From positions 682,001 to 746,000 of the forward strand of contig CAVTYY010000001.1 in the NCBI GenBank assembly GCA_963739045.1: 64,000 nt of DNA. Reading direction: 5' to 3'. Of the stretch, positions 51,169 through 59,613 are shown piece after piece; the stretch's first letter is position 1, and every line of letters starts with the position of its first letter. This DNA comes from Halobacillus_B sp963739045. Its GTDB lineage: Bacteria; Bacillota; Bacilli; Bacillales; Halobacillaceae. The translations under genes and the position numbers were made by a program. Below the pieces are notes generated by a model. It was not told where the DNA came from, searched no databases, and saw only the letters and a list, made by a program, of their open reading frames with translations.

Positions 51169-52445
51169 CAACATTAGTATTATTCGGTTCATTTGCACTT
51201 CTCCTGTTAATCAGTGTTCCTATTGGTATTGCCCTTGGGCTTTCTACTCTTATCACTCTTTTCTATTCAGGTGGAATTCCGATTCCTTTCTTAATGAAAG
51301 AGATGGTAACTTCTGTAGACTCCTTCCCGCTTATGGCTGTGCCTTTCTTCATCCTAGCCGGTGAAATCATGGGGAAAGGCGGCATATCCGAACGGCTTTT
51401 CAACTTCGCAAACGCTTTGGTTGGGAATAAAACGGGTGGATTTGCTATGGCAACCATCGTTACTTGTATGTTCTTTGCGGCGATCTCCGGTTCAGGTCCG
51501 GCAACCGTTGCCGCCATCGGAGGAATCATGATTCCAGCAATGGTGAGACAAGGGTATGATAAGAAATTCGCAACGGCAACAGTAGCAGCTGCCGGCTCGA
51601 TTGGAGTTATCATTCCTCCAAGTATCCCGATGGTTATTTACGGGGTTGTAGGCGGAGCTTCGATCGGCGACATGTTTATTGCCGGAATTATCCCTGGTCT
51701 TCTAGTTGGTTTTTCTTTAATGATTTGGGCTTATGTTCATTCGAGAAAACATAATTACAAAGGCTCTGAGCAGAAAACGTCACTCGCCAACATTGGTAAG
51801 ACGTTCTGGGAAGCTAAATGGGCTCTTGTAATCCCTGTTATTATTCTTGGCGGAATTTACGGTGGTATTTTTACACCAACAGAGGCTGCAGTTATTGCAG
51901 TAGTATACGGAATTATTGCCGGTCTGCTATTATATCGTGAGCTTAGCATTAAAGACATGCCGAAATTGTTAGCTGATGCTGCTTTGACGACTGCGACTGT
52001 CCTTATTATTGTAGGATCCGCGACAGCATTCGGACGCCTGCTTACCGTTGAACAAATTCCTACACAAGTCGCTAATTTATTGTTATCGATTTCGGATAGT
52101 CATATTGTGATCATTCTACTAATCACAGTTTTACTTCTGATAGTCGGCTGTTTCATGGATACATTAGCTGCCATTATTATTCTAACCCCGATTCTTTTGC
52201 CGATCGCGGTAGATATTGGCTATGATCCGATTCACTTCGGTATCATTATGGTCGTAAACCTGGCTATTGGTTTCATTACTCCGCCGCTTGGTGTAAATTT
52301 ATTTGTAGGGTCCGGAATCTCCGGCTTGTCCATTGAACAGTTATCGAAAGCAATTGTTCCATACTTCCTTGCTATGCTGTTCTCCTTATTAATGATTACG
52401 TTTATTCCTCAACTGTCATTATGGCTGATCAGTTTCGGTAATTAA
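51165..52445 (+). CDS. dctM: TRAP transporter large permease DctM
   Basis: A 426-residue membrane protein with about 12 segments, the ion-coupled channel of a TRAP transporter. FPLMAVPFFILAGEIMGKGGISERL, AAISGSGPATVAAIGGIMIP and IGVIIPPSIPMVIYGVVGGASIGDMF are family marks. A late FGIIMVVNLAIGFITPPLGVNLFV region matches the second inverted repeat. It overlaps dctQ by four bases. A terminator separates it from kdgK. Confidence 0.95.
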   Translation: MTTLVLFGSFALLLLISVPIGIALGLSTLITLFYSGGIPIPFLMKEMVTSVDSFPLMAVPFFILAGEIMGKGGISERLFNFANALVGNKTGGFAMATIVTCMFFAAISGSGPATVAAIGGIMIPAMVRQGYDKKFATATVAAAGSIGVIIPPSIPMVIYGVVGGASIGDMFIAGIIPGLLVGFSLMIWAYVHSRKHNYKGSEQKTSLANIGKTFWEAKWALVIPVIILGGIYGGIFTPTEAAVIAVVYGIIAGLLLYRELSIKDMPKLLADAALTTATVLIIVGSATAFGRLLTVEQIPTQVANLLLSISDSHIVIILLITVLLLIVGCFMDTLAAIIILTPILLPIAVDIGYDPIHFGIIMVVNLAIGFITPPLGVNLFVGSGISGLSIEQLSKAIVPYFLAMLFSLLMITFIPQLSLWLISFGN

Positions 52446-52482
52446 ACGAGAACCAATTGACCCTCCCCTTATAAATATTCAA

Positions 52483-52512
52483 AAAACCCTTGCCGAAAAG
52501 CAAGGGATTTTT
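52483..52512 (+). terminator. Terminator after dctM
   Basis: AACCCTTGC and GCAAGGGATT flank CGAAAA and are followed by TTTTTG. It may limit read-through from the transporter into the enzyme genes. Confidence 0.8.
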
Positions 52513-52551
52513 GATACATAGAAAAAATCAGCAGAGAAAGCAGGGATAGAT

Positions 52552-53520
52552 ATGAAACCACTTGATGTAGTTACACTAGGTGAAACCATGGTGCTGTTTA
52601 GCTCAACCGAACACCTTCCGCTTGAATATGTGCATCAAATGCAAAAGCAAATTGGCGGGGCGGAATCTAATGTTGCGATTGGTCTTTCCAGGCTGGGATT
52701 GAAAGCCGGGTGGATCAGTAAACTTGGGGAAGACCCTTTTGGACGGTATATACAGAAGTTTATCCGCGGGGAAGGTGTGGACACGAGTGCTGTAACTTAT
52801 ACAGACAGAGCTCCTACTTCCGTCTTTTTTAAAGAAAAATTATCCGCAGAGCAAGTAAACGTGTATTACTACCGAAAGAATTCTGCCGCAAGTTTAATGA
52901 GTGCGGATGATGTGAAGGGAGAATATATAGCTCAAGCTAAAGTGCTGCACGTGACGGGAATTACTCCAGCTTTAAGTGAATCCTGCAAGGAAGCCGTATT
53001 CCATGCCATTCAACAAGCAAAGGATCACAACCTGACTGTTGTATTTGATCCAAACGTGCGCTATAAACTTTGGGACGACGTGGATGAGGCTCGTGAAGTA
53101 CTATTGAAAATCGCTTCCTTAGCAGATTATATTCTTCCCGGTATAGAAGAAGCTGCCTTCTTAACGGGCGAGGAAGATTATGAAGCTTCTGCTCGTAAAC
53201 TCCTAACTAATGATTCTCAGAAAATTATTATTAAGCTGGGAGAAGAAGGGGCTTATTATCACTCCTTAGAGGAAACCGGCCATGTCAGCGGATTTCCTGT
53301 TCAACAGGTTATCGATCCCGTAGGTGCGGGGGATGGCTTTGCTGCAGGGGTAATCAGCCAGCTGCTTGAAGGGGGATCCCTTGCTGAAATGACGGAATAC
53401 GGGAATGCCGTTGGAGCTTTTGTCGTGCAAATGAGCGGAGACATTGAAGGAGTTCCCACTAAACCACAACTCGAACAATTTATTAAGTCTGGAAATCGCA
53501 AGACAGATGTAGAACGATAG
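52552..53520 (+). CDS. kdgK: 2-dehydro-3-deoxygluconate kinase KdgK
   Basis: A 322-residue PfkB-family sugar kinase. The start DVVTLGETMVLFS and IGGAESNVAIGLSRLGL are typical, with FDPNVRYKLW and LPGIEEAAFLTG in the middle. The C-terminal signature DPVGAGDGFAAGVISQLLEG contains the catalytic Asp. It phosphorylates 2-keto-3-deoxy-gluconate, or -galactonate, at position 6. With eda directly downstream and dgoD after it, galactonate-derived KDGal is a likely substrate here. The AAAGCAGGGA site before the ATG is modest. Confidence 0.88.
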   Translation: MKPLDVVTLGETMVLFSSTEHLPLEYVHQMQKQIGGAESNVAIGLSRLGLKAGWISKLGEDPFGRYIQKFIRGEGVDTSAVTYTDRAPTSVFFKEKLSAEQVNVYYYRKNSAASLMSADDVKGEYIAQAKVLHVTGITPALSESCKEAVFHAIQQAKDHNLTVVFDPNVRYKLWDDVDEAREVLLKIASLADYILPGIEEAAFLTGEEDYEASARKLLTNDSQKIIIKLGEEGAYYHSLEETGHVSGFPVQQVIDPVGAGDGFAAGVISQLLEGGSLAEMTEYGNAVGAFVVQMSGDIEGVPTKPQLEQFIKSGNRKTDVER

Positions 53521-53536
53521 AATAGGAGGAACTAGG

Positions 53537-54187
53537 ATGAATAAAGCAATGAAACTTAACCGCCTGGAAGAAGGCGGTGTAATAGCGGTTATCCGTAAAA
53601 TCAGAAAAGAGGATGTAGTTCCATTGGCAGATGCTTTAGTTGAAGGAGGCGTTACCACTCTTGAAATTACGGTAGATAGCGAACAAGCCTATTCCATGAT
53701 CGAACAGGTGAAAGAACGCTTAGGCAGTAAAGCTCTTGTCGGTGCGGGAACGGTTTTAGATGGAGTAACAGCCCGGATGGCACTTCAAGCAGGAGCTGAC
53801 TTTATCTTTTCTCCTAACTATAATAAAGAACTTATCCAAGTGACGAACCGGTATGGGGCGATTTCCATTCCTGGAGTGATGACTCCTAGTGAAATGGTGG
53901 ATGCCTATCAAGAAGGAGCAGATGCCGTTAAGATTTTCCCAGCATCTGTACTTGGACCTGGCTATATTAAAGATCTTCAGGGGCCGCTTGGTCAGATCCC
54001 TATGATTCCAACCGGCGGCGTTTCTGTTGAAAATGCCGGTGATTATATTACGAGCGGAGCTGTTGCTGTAGGGGCAGGTGGTTCTTTAGTAGATAAAGAG
54101 CTGATCCGTAATCAGGACTTTGGCGGCATCACGAAACTTGCCCGCCAGTTTACACAAGCAGTACAGCAAGCTAGAGAGGAGAATTAA
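53537..54187 (+). CDS. eda: KDPG/KDPGal aldolase (Eda-like)
   Basis: A 216-residue class I aldolase of the KDPG/KHG family. EGGVIAVIRKI (early Glu/Arg), EGGVTTLEITVDS and LVGAGTVLDG are followed by ADFIFSPNYN. The Schiff-base Lys lies in GADAVKIFPAS, and IPTGGVSVENAGDYI follows. It splits 2-keto-3-deoxy-6-phospho sugar acids into pyruvate and glyceraldehyde 3-phosphate. ATAGGAGG precedes the ATG; the gap from kdgK is 16 bases and to dgoD two bases. Confidence 0.92.
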   Translation: MNKAMKLNRLEEGGVIAVIRKIRKEDVVPLADALVEGGVTTLEITVDSEQAYSMIEQVKERLGSKALVGAGTVLDGVTARMALQAGADFIFSPNYNKELIQVTNRYGAISIPGVMTPSEMVDAYQEGADAVKIFPASVLGPGYIKDLQGPLGQIPMIPTGGVSVENAGDYITSGAVAVGAGGSLVDKELIRNQDFGGITKLARQFTQAVQQAREEN

Positions 54188-54189
54188 GG

Positions 54190-55338
54190 ATGAAAATAAA
54201 AGATATTGAAACCTTTGTGGTGCCGCCTAGGTGGCTCTTCCTGAAAATCACCACCGATGACGGGATAGAAGGATGGGGAGAACCTGTCGTTGAAGGACGT
54301 GCAGCTACTGTGGAAGCGGCTGTTCATGAATTGAAGGATTATCTTATTGGCAAGGACCCGCTGCCGATTGAAGATCATTGGAATGTGCTCTACCGCTCTG
54401 GATTCTACCGAGGCGGACCGATTCACATGAGTGCGATCGCCGGAATTGACCAGGCTTTATGGGATATTAAAGGAAAGTACTATCAGGCTCCTATTTCGGA
54501 CTTAATGGGAGGCAAGTGCCGCGACTCAATAGATGTGTATTCCTGGATAGGAGGAGACCGTCCCTCTGATGTAGGAACCGCGGCAAAAGAAGCAGTGGCC
54601 AAAGGTTTTAAGGCAATCAAGATGAACGGTACAGAGGAAATGCAGTACCTCGATTCGTATAAAAAAGTCGATGAAACCCTTGAGAGAGTGGACGCTGTCA
54701 GGAAAGCTGCCGGCAAAGATATAGGAATTGGAATTGATTTTCATGGCCGTGTCCATAAACCGATGGCAAAAATTCTAGCAAAAGAATTAGAAGTCTACCG
54801 CCCCATGTTTATTGAAGAGCCCGTGTTAGCGGAGAACAATGAAGCTTTAAAAGAAATTGCCTCCCATACTTCCATTCCTATTGCGACGGGTGAACGGATG
54901 TTTTCAAGATGGGATTTCAAACAGGTACTTGCGGAGGGTTACGTAGATGTCATTCAGCCTGACTTATCCCATGCCGGCGGGATTACAGAATGTAAGAAGA
55001 TCGCGACCATGGCAGAAGCGTATGATGTCGGTCTAGCTCCTCACTGTCCACTGGGCCCGATTGCTTTAGCGGCGTGTTTACAAGTGGATGCCACCTGTCA
55101 TAACGCTTTTATTCAAGAACAGAGCTTAGGAATCCATTATAATCAGGGTAGTGATCTTCTAGATTATATTGAAGATTCTTCTGTATTTGCTTATAAGAAT
55201 GGACAAGTCGATATGCTGACAGGTCCAGGGCTTGGAATTACGGTTAATGAGAGAAAAGTGAGAGAAATGGCAAATGAAGGTCATCGCTGGCGTAACCCTG
55301 TATGGAGACATCAGGATGGCAGTGTAGCTGAGTGGTAA
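54190..55338 (+). CDS. dgoD: D-galactonate dehydratase DgoD
   Basis: A 382-residue enolase-superfamily enzyme that removes water from D-galactonate to give 2-keto-3-deoxygalactonate. Stretches closely match Escherichia coli DgoD: VPPRWLFLKITTDDGIEGWG, SGFYRGGPIHMSAIAGIDQA and FHGRVHKPMAK. FIEEPVLAE, ATGERMFSRWDFKQVL, QPDLSHAGGITECKKIA and APHCPLGPIALAACLQ continue the match. The metal ligands (Asp, Glu, Glu) and catalytic His are in these motifs. AGAGGAG precedes the ATG two bases after eda. This is the strongest clue that the cluster is for galactonate. Confidence 0.95.
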   Translation: MKIKDIETFVVPPRWLFLKITTDDGIEGWGEPVVEGRAATVEAAVHELKDYLIGKDPLPIEDHWNVLYRSGFYRGGPIHMSAIAGIDQALWDIKGKYYQAPISDLMGGKCRDSIDVYSWIGGDRPSDVGTAAKEAVAKGFKAIKMNGTEEMQYLDSYKKVDETLERVDAVRKAAGKDIGIGIDFHGRVHKPMAKILAKELEVYRPMFIEEPVLAENNEALKEIASHTSIPIATGERMFSRWDFKQVLAEGYVDVIQPDLSHAGGITECKKIATMAEAYDVGLAPHCPLGPIALAACLQVDATCHNAFIQEQSLGIHYNQGSDLLDYIEDSSVFAYKNGQVDMLTGPGLGITVNERKVREMANEGHRWRNPVWRHQDGSVAEW

Positions 55339-55344
55339 CCTAAG

Positions 55345-56241
55345 ATGTCGGTGTTTATTCAAGTGGTATTGCCTGTGCTGCTCATTTTTGGCGCAGGCTA
55401 CCTTATTCAAAAAATGGCACGATTAGATATTAAATCGGTCTCAACCATCGCACTTTATATCATGCTTCCTTGTCTAGTATTTAAAACCTTTTACAATGCC
55501 GAACTCAATAGCGAATATCTAATGATGCTGGTGTTTTCCATCTTGCTGCTGGCAGCTATTTTGCTCATAAACAAAGTGGCGGCCAAGATCAGAGGCTATG
55601 ATACATCGATGGAAAGCGGCTTAATCCTATCTACCGCGTTTATGAACTCCGGGAATTACGGGGCTCCCATCATTTTATTTGCATTTGGAGATGAGGGATT
55701 CGTTTACTCCGTTTCTTTCCTTGTGCTTCAGGCAATTATAATGAATTTCTTTGGTGTTTATTATGCAGCAAAAGGGACCTCGGGGCTGAAAATGGCGGTC
55801 ATTTCTGTTCTGAAAATGCCTCCCACCTATGCGGTTTTGATTGCGTTAGTTATGAATCTAGGCTCTATTACGATGCCGGAAAATCTTATGTCGAGTGTCA
55901 ATTTGCTTGCTGATGCCACTATTCCTATGGTCATGGTGGTGCTGGGAATGCAGCTCGCAGGTATTTCCGTAAAGAGCATGGAATGGACGAAGGTATCCTA
56001 TGCCTCTATAGTCAGGCTGGTTGCTTCGCCTATCATTGCTTTTGCTTTAACCCTTATACTGCCAATGAGTGATTTAATGGCGAGTGTGTTAATTGTATCG
56101 GCAGCGATGCCTTCAGCCGCAACGACTACGATTTATGCAGTACAATTTAATGCGAAACCTGAATTAGTTTCAAGTATTACCTTAATGACTACGTTGTTTA
56201 GTGTGGTAACGATTCCTATCTTATTAACAATCTTTATATGA
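55345..56241 (+). CDS. AEC-family (auxin efflux carrier) transporter
   Basis: A 298-residue membrane protein with about ten hydrophobic segments in two similar halves. LPVLLIFGAGYLIQK, TAFMNSGNYGAPIILFAFG and DATIPMVMVVLGMQLAGI are the AEC family pattern, and AAMPSAATTTIYAVQFNA forms the late motif. Bacterial AEC members move small organic acids such as malate or malonate, and the substrate here is unknown. It begins only seven bases after dgoD with a weak ribosome site, so it may export an acid product or be a second sugar-acid carrier. Confidence 0.85.
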   Translation: MSVFIQVVLPVLLIFGAGYLIQKMARLDIKSVSTIALYIMLPCLVFKTFYNAELNSEYLMMLVFSILLLAAILLINKVAAKIRGYDTSMESGLILSTAFMNSGNYGAPIILFAFGDEGFVYSVSFLVLQAIIMNFFGVYYAAKGTSGLKMAVISVLKMPPTYAVLIALVMNLGSITMPENLMSSVNLLADATIPMVMVVLGMQLAGISVKSMEWTKVSYASIVRLVASPIIAFALTLILPMSDLMASVLIVSAAMPSAATTTIYAVQFNAKPELVSSITLMTTLFSVVTIPILLTIFI

Positions 56242-56350
56242 AGAAGCATATGAAGTTTGGTATGAAAGATAATAAATGCAAAGTTAATCTTTGCTTGCGT
56301 TGATTTCATTAAACGTTGTAATCTAATTATTAATAGAAAGGATGATCCAA

Positions 56351-56620
56351 ATGGCCAACAAAGTAACAAAGACAATTCAAGTTTTTATTAAGGAATCCCA
56401 AACGATTATGGAATTAAGTCAGATTATTCAACAGTACGATTCCGAAATTCTTCTTAAGAAGAATGTTAATGGGAGTGTCATCGAGGCAAACTTGAAAAGC
56501 TTCCTTGGACTGATTAACTTGAGACTGCATGATGGAGATGAAGTTATCGTGGAGTGTATCGGTGAAGATGCAGAGCAAGCACTTGGTGAAGTAGAAGCCT
56601 TTCTTCAGCCTAAAGACTAA
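56351..56620 (+). CDS. HPr/Crh-like protein lacking the active-site histidine
   Basis: An 89-residue protein with the length and layout of HPr. The region NLKSFLGLINLRLHDGDEV corresponds to the HPr stretch around Ser46, with Ser50 as the equivalent. The His15 region has no histidine (KESQTIMELSQII). It thus resembles Crh, the Bacillus paralogue that is phosphorylated on Ser by HPrK and assists CcpA but cannot carry PTS phosphate. It is more diverged than typical Crh. AAAGGA at 56336-56341 favours the ATG at 56351 over 56342. It stands next to the sugar-acid operon and has its own terminator. Confidence 0.72.
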   Translation: MANKVTKTIQVFIKESQTIMELSQIIQQYDSEILLKKNVNGSVIEANLKSFLGLINLRLHDGDEVIVECIGEDAEQALGEVEAFLQPKD

Positions 56621-56634
56621 ATAGCAGACACGCA

Positions 56635-56670
56635 AAAAGACCCTGGCTTTAAAAGTCAGGGTCTTTTGTG
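56635..56670. terminator. Bidirectional terminator
   Basis: AAAAGACCCTG and CAGGGTCTTTT flank a loop of about ten bases between the HPr-like gene and the convergent HxlR gene. Confidence 0.85.
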
Positions 56671-56686
56671 CGGTTTGCATGATTTA

Positions 56687-57028
56687 TTAGTTGGCCGCAG
56701 TAGTCTGTTCTTCTCCTTGCATAGGGAACCATTCCTGTGACCATTTTTCTATTTCATCCATAATTGGCTTAAGAGACAATCCTTTATTGGTTAGAGAATA
56801 CTCAATACGTACAGGAGTTTCTGGGTAAACTTCGCGTTTAACGAGACCTTCCTTTTCCATATCTTTCAAGCGGTCGGATAATACCTTTCCGCTAATACCA
56901 ATCGAGGATTCAATCGTACAAAAACGCTGCTGACCTTCTAACAGTTGATAAATAATTAAGCCTGTCCAGCGTTTGCTTAGAATCCCAATTGCTTTCTCAA
57001 AACGGGGGCATATGGAAGAATTATTCAT
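56687..57028 (-). CDS. HxlR-family redox-type regulator
   Basis: A 113-residue winged helix-turn-helix protein of the HxlR family. CPRFEKAIGILSKRWTGLII begins with Cys7, which corresponds to the redox-sensing cysteine of Bacillus YodB, CatR and HypR. RFCTIESSIGISGKVLSDRLKDMEKEGLVKRE is the DNA-recognition part and a short C-terminal helix ends the protein. It probably represses itself and an unknown target in response to electrophiles. No obvious target gene is beside it. A perfect palindrome lies about 100 bases upstream. Confidence 0.88.
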   Translation of the reverse strand: MNNSSICPRFEKAIGILSKRWTGLIIYQLLEGQQRFCTIESSIGISGKVLSDRLKDMEKEGLVKREVYPETPVRIEYSLTNKGLSLKPIMDEIEKWSQEWFPMQGEEQTTAAN

Positions 57029-57130
57029 ATTTCATCACTCCTAGTATTATCTTATCACAACTTAATGAGTAATAAAATATAGAACGACCATAAAGTTACT
57101 TGATGTCAATAATACACCTAAATATATTAG

Positions 57131-57145
57131 CTTACATTATGTAAG
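57131..57145. promoter_or_regulatory. Palindrome CTTACATTATGTAAG, possible HxlR operator
   Basis: A perfect 15-bp palindrome with a central T. It lies about 100 bp upstream of the HxlR gene start and just after the 3' end of the CapA-like gene. Similar TTAC...GTAA dyads are bound by HxlR/MarR-type repressors in Bacillus. Binding is inferred. Confidence 0.45.
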
Positions 57146-57188
57146 TTAAATGAAATTTCTGAGAAAAACCTCGTTTGGACCTCTGTTT

Positions 57189-58349
57189 CTATTTGTTTGC
57201 CGATTTTTCCACAAATTTAAGTTCTGGGAGCCAGCGGGAAATGTGTTTCTTTGTTTGTTCATATTCCTTTTTATACTTGTCCAGTTGATACATAGGGACT
57301 GCTTCATAATTATAAGGACCTTCCTTAGTTACAAACGTAACAAGAAATTTCGGATTTACTGCTTGAATAGGGTCCTGCTTATCTGAGGTTTTTTTAAGAT
57401 CAAAGGTGAGCATTCCGCCTATCCTCTTGTTAAAATCGTCTTGCCCAGAAAAGAAATTACCAAGTGAATAGTCTACTAGCGTTTTATTCCCGTTTTTGCC
57501 AGTTACCCATGCTAGAGGCTGCAGAACATGAGGGTGATGGCCAATCACTACATCTACTCCCTGATCAGCTGCAAATTGTGCCAGGTCCTTTTGTCCTTGA
57601 TTGGGAAGGGGCTGATACTGCTGGCCAAAATGGAAGCTGACGACAACAGCATCGGCTTGGGATTTGGCCTGTTCAATATCATGTTTAATCTTGCCATAGT
57701 CGATTCGATTAACAAGATAAGGCATGCCTGCCGGGGTTTTAATCCCGTTCGTTCCGTATGTATAGCTTAAAAAGGCGACACTCGGTTTATTCTTTGTTTT
57801 ATAAACTCGAATGTGGTCATGGTCTGCCTGGCTTTTGTATGCCCCGGTGTACATCAGACCTATGTCCCGCCAATTGTTAATGGCATGACGAATGCCCTCA
57901 GCCCCTTTATCAAGACTATGGTTATTAGCAATCGAAACTATATCTACACCTAAATCTTTAAGTGTAGATCCTACTTCCTTTGGAGAATTAAAAGCTGGAT
58001 AACCTGAAAGGCCAAGCTCGGTGCCGCCGATCATAGTTTCTTCATTAGCGATTGTAATGGTTGATTGGTTTAAGTAAGGCTTTACCTGATCTAACATGGG
58101 GGCAAAATTATACCCATGATCTGTTTTCGCATCGGTATATACACGTTTATGGATCAGGATATCTCCAATGGCAGAGATCGATAAAGACGATTGGAGCTGT
58201 GGTACGGGTTTGCTTTGAGGGCTCATATGTGAAGTGGGATTCTCTGATGACTCTGTCTGTTTATCTTTTTTTAGAAGTGAGGGAGCACCGCACGCCGCCA
58301 AAAAGCCCAGGATAATTAAACAACAAATGATGGAACGAACGTGTCGAAT
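57189..58349 (-). CDS. CapA-family lipoprotein with apparent ATT start codon
   Basis: A CapA/PgsA-type calcineurin-like metallophosphoesterase fold protein, a family linked to poly-gamma-glutamate capsules. The domain runs from SISAIGDILIHKRVYTDA through ANEETMIGG, VSIANNHSLDKGAEGI, VSFHFGQQYQPLP and GHHPHVLQPL. The only canonical start (TTG at 58301) would cut off the signal peptide. Reading upstream in frame gives RHVRSIICCLIILGFLAAC, a perfect lipoprotein signal and lipobox, beginning at ATT (58349-58347) with AGGAGG nine bases before it. No ATG, GTG or TTG exists between that point and the next upstream stop. So either ATT initiates or the start codon is mutated. Confidence 0.75.
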   Translation of the reverse strand: MRHVRSIICCLIILGFLAACGAPSLLKKDKQTESSENPTSHMSPQSKPVPQLQSSLSISAIGDILIHKRVYTDAKTDHGYNFAPMLDQVKPYLNQSTITIANEETMIGGTELGLSGYPAFNSPKEVGSTLKDLGVDIVSIANNHSLDKGAEGIRHAINNWRDIGLMYTGAYKSQADHDHIRVYKTKNKPSVAFLSYTYGTNGIKTPAGMPYLVNRIDYGKIKHDIEQAKSQADAVVVSFHFGQQYQPLPNQGQKDLAQFAADQGVDVVIGHHPHVLQPLAWVTGKNGNKTLVDYSLGNFFSGQDDFNKRIGGMLTFDLKKTSDKQDPIQAVNPKFLVTFVTKEGPYNYEAVPMYQLDKYKKEYEQTKKHISRWLPELKFVEKSANK

Positions 58350-58508
58350 GTCCTTTTTCCTCCTTAGAATAGCTTGAGTTAGTCTGAAATCCTCTTATGC
58401 CTCCTCATTATAACAAAAAAAATCAATAAAATTCCAGAAGTTGTCCCCTTTTAAAAGAGAGCTTAAAAGGGTATCTGTAAAAAAGAGGAGTTTGAAGGAG
58501 GTTCCAAA

Positions 58509-58832
58509 ATGATGGAAAATAGACAAAAACGTTCAGAGCAGGCAGATGCAGATTTGCATAGCAAAGAACAGTACGCTGATATAAAAATGGGAAGTCACAA
58601 CATATTCTTTAAAAAAGGGTATGATGTCCTTTATACAATCAATGATTTTATTATTGGTGTTTGGTTTTTAATAGGAAGTATCTTTTTTTACTTTGAATCC
58701 TTAAAAACGTGGGGAGTAACGTTATTTGTACTGGGCAGTCTTCAGCTGCTCATTCGTCCGACCATTCGATTAGTTCATCGCTTTCATATGCGTAATTACT
58801 ATAGAAAAGAATATGAAGAAAAGCAATCATAG
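58509..58832 (+). CDS. YrhK-like membrane protein
   Basis: A 107-residue protein. A charged N-terminus (about 1-45) is followed by two membrane segments in the YrhK pattern: LYTINDFIIGVWFLIGSIFF and WGVTLFVLGSLQLLIRPTIRL. A basic tail follows (HRFHMRNYYRKEYEEK). The YrhK family has no known function. AGGAGG precedes the ATG. The gene has its own terminator at 58836-58870. Confidence 0.8.
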   Translation: MMENRQKRSEQADADLHSKEQYADIKMGSHNIFFKKGYDVLYTINDFIIGVWFLIGSIFFYFESLKTWGVTLFVLGSLQLLIRPTIRLVHRFHMRNYYRKEYEEKQS

Positions 58833-58835
58833 AGG

Positions 58836-58870
58836 AATCCCCTGTTTATAAGCAGGGGATTTATTTTTTT
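58836..58870 (+). terminator. Terminator after the YrhK-like gene
   Basis: AATCCCCTG and CAGGGGATT flank TTTATAAG and are followed by TATTTTTTT. Confidence 0.85.
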
Positions 58871-58908
58871 CGAAGAATGTAAAAAGAGAAGTGTATAATT
58901 CTATTAAA

Positions 58909-59517
58909 GCTCCCAATTCTTGAAGACTCAGTTTCGAGACTTTTGATGTGAATCTAGAGGCTGCGGGAAAAGGTTCGCTCCGTCCCTTGTCAAAGTAGAA
59001 TCTCGAAACTCCCTCAAAGAAAAAGCGAAAATTTCAACTGTAGCCTGAAAGTCCCGGGAGCATACATGCTCTAATATATGGAGGATGTGATGATACTATT
59101 CCTTGGGAAAGGGCTTGTTCCTCCATTGAATTGATAGTCGGGAAACTTGGCGACATTTCCCGTCCCTTCTACCTTGATTGGATGAAACGGAAACAAATAG
59201 TGATCCTCTTTCAATGATTGGAAAGAAGGTCTATAACAAAGAATAGCTAGTTATGGTAACTCGTAAGTCCTAGCCTACTTTTGATAAGGTTCGTTCATCA
59301 ACCTAAGGGTAGGGTGGCGGGGAAACGGTGAGACTCCCGTGGGAGAAGGTGCTAGGCGAGACCCCACAGGGAGTGTAACGAGCGAGGAGGCTCGCCAGTT
59401 CCCCCACAGGAAAGCGAATCGTTTCCCCGCCACCCTTACTCTTAATCAGAAAGGACCTTAATTATCTCGAAATCGAGTCTTCTACAATCCTTCACTTTTC
59501 TTGAAGACTTGATTTCA
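58909..59517 (+). repeat. Long copy of an interspersed repeat with nested palindromic core
   Basis: A non-coding element of about 609 bp between a terminator and the AlkD-like gene. Its ends match the reverse complement of the 171-bp element at 36388-36558. Inside, a perfect 16-bp inverted repeat (GGGTGGCGGGGAAACG at 59312-59327, complement at 59420-59435) encloses a GC-rich, hairpin-rich core. The core contains ACTCCCGTGGGAG, GGCGAGACC and GGCTCGCC, similar in style to dispersed palindromic repeats seen in many Bacillaceae. The ends carry TCTTGAAGACTCAGTTTCG and CTCGAAATCGAGTCTTC inverted motifs. The stretch 58985-59300 has no recognisable gene. Confidence 0.8.
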
Positions 59518-59613
59518 AGCAAATGTACTGAAATAGATATACCAATAGGTAACCCAGGAGACTTCATTTGTTTTATAAACTTAATAGTATCGAAAAAAGG
59601 AGCGGATACCAGA

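Noticed and set aside
59509..59613. Upstream in-frame extension of the AlkD-like gene
   Set aside because: The extra 35 residues fall partly in the interspersed repeat, are unlike the family and lack a ribosome site; the ATG at 59614 with AAAAGGAG is preferred.
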